From contig LUJO01000011.1 of the NCBI GenBank assembly GCA_001689405.1, positions 1 to 14,020 of the forward strand: a stretch of DNA of 14,020 nucleotides. Reading direction: 5' to 3'. Source of the DNA: Candidatus Homeothermus arabinoxylanisolvens. Its GTDB lineage: Bacteria; Bacteroidota; Bacteroidia; Bacteroidales; Muribaculaceae. Positions 13,943 through 14,020 of the stretch are shown in pieces. The notes below the pieces were generated by a model that worked only from the letters and a program-made list of their open reading frames with translations, was not told where the DNA came from and searched no databases. The translations under genes and the position numbers were made by a program. Position 1 is the stretch's first letter. The number at the start of each line of letters is the position of its first letter.

Positions 13943-14020
13943 TACGAAGTTGCATCTAATTTAATACAGCACCAAGCTATTTAACACTTATTAATTAGGG
14001 TTTACTGAAAATTCAGCATG

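Overview
The window looks like chromosome from a Bacteroidales bacterium, most likely a gut member of the Muribaculaceae or a close relative. That placement rests on protein families (type V fimbrillins, DUF5119, DUF3575, a U32/DUF3656 protein, a DUF6291-like protein) and on promoters of the Bacteroidota type (TTTG, about 20 bp, then TAnnTTTG). The genus is inference. All ten protein genes I accept lie on the minus strand, so the region is described from right to left in transcription order.

Right end (12260-13915): an oxidative-stress operon, perR - rbr - hrb. It encodes a PerR-type peroxide sensor, rubrerythrin, and a flavin-reductase/rubredoxin fusion. rbr and hrb overlap by one base (TAATG), and a strong intrinsic terminator follows at 12162-12217.

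Middle (5272-11919): a four-gene type V fimbria operon. It starts with an OmpA-like/DUF3575 outer-membrane protein and a DUF5119 lipoprotein that overlap by ATGA. A 440-residue fimbrillin lipoprotein follows, then a 1012-residue fimbrillin-like lipoprotein whose C-terminus resembles a FISUMP domain and which is a candidate tip adhesin. A promoter candidate lies about 70 bp upstream, and a hairpin followed by T residues closes the operon at 5217-5260.

Repeat-rich island (about 3730-5190): one small DUF6291-like gene (4427-4906) sits among structured non-coding repeats. Three loci share one architecture: a triloop hairpin B1, then a long-range stem A beginning exactly 39 nt after the start of B1, then a triloop hairpin B2 beginning exactly 12 nt after A. 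Stem sequences differ between loci, but most stay self-complementary. One locus carries a 90-bp unit repeated three times. A pair of 21-bp direct repeats and a long imperfect inverted repeat lie at the left edge. This is the least explained part of the window.

Left part (628-3583): a U32 peptidase-family protein, probably an RNA-hydroxylation enzyme, whose promoter predicts a nearly leaderless mRNA, followed by galE. From 1 to 334 there are two perfect tandem promoters (TTTG-N20-TAACTTTGC) firing leftward out of the window. The arrangement is what I would expect upstream of an rRNA operon whose 16S gene starts just beyond position 1. Stretches over 300 bases without a gene are 1-627, 3584-4426, 4907-5271 and 11920-12259; their contents are listed as separate features. 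I saw no tRNA, CRISPR array, transposase or integrase gene.
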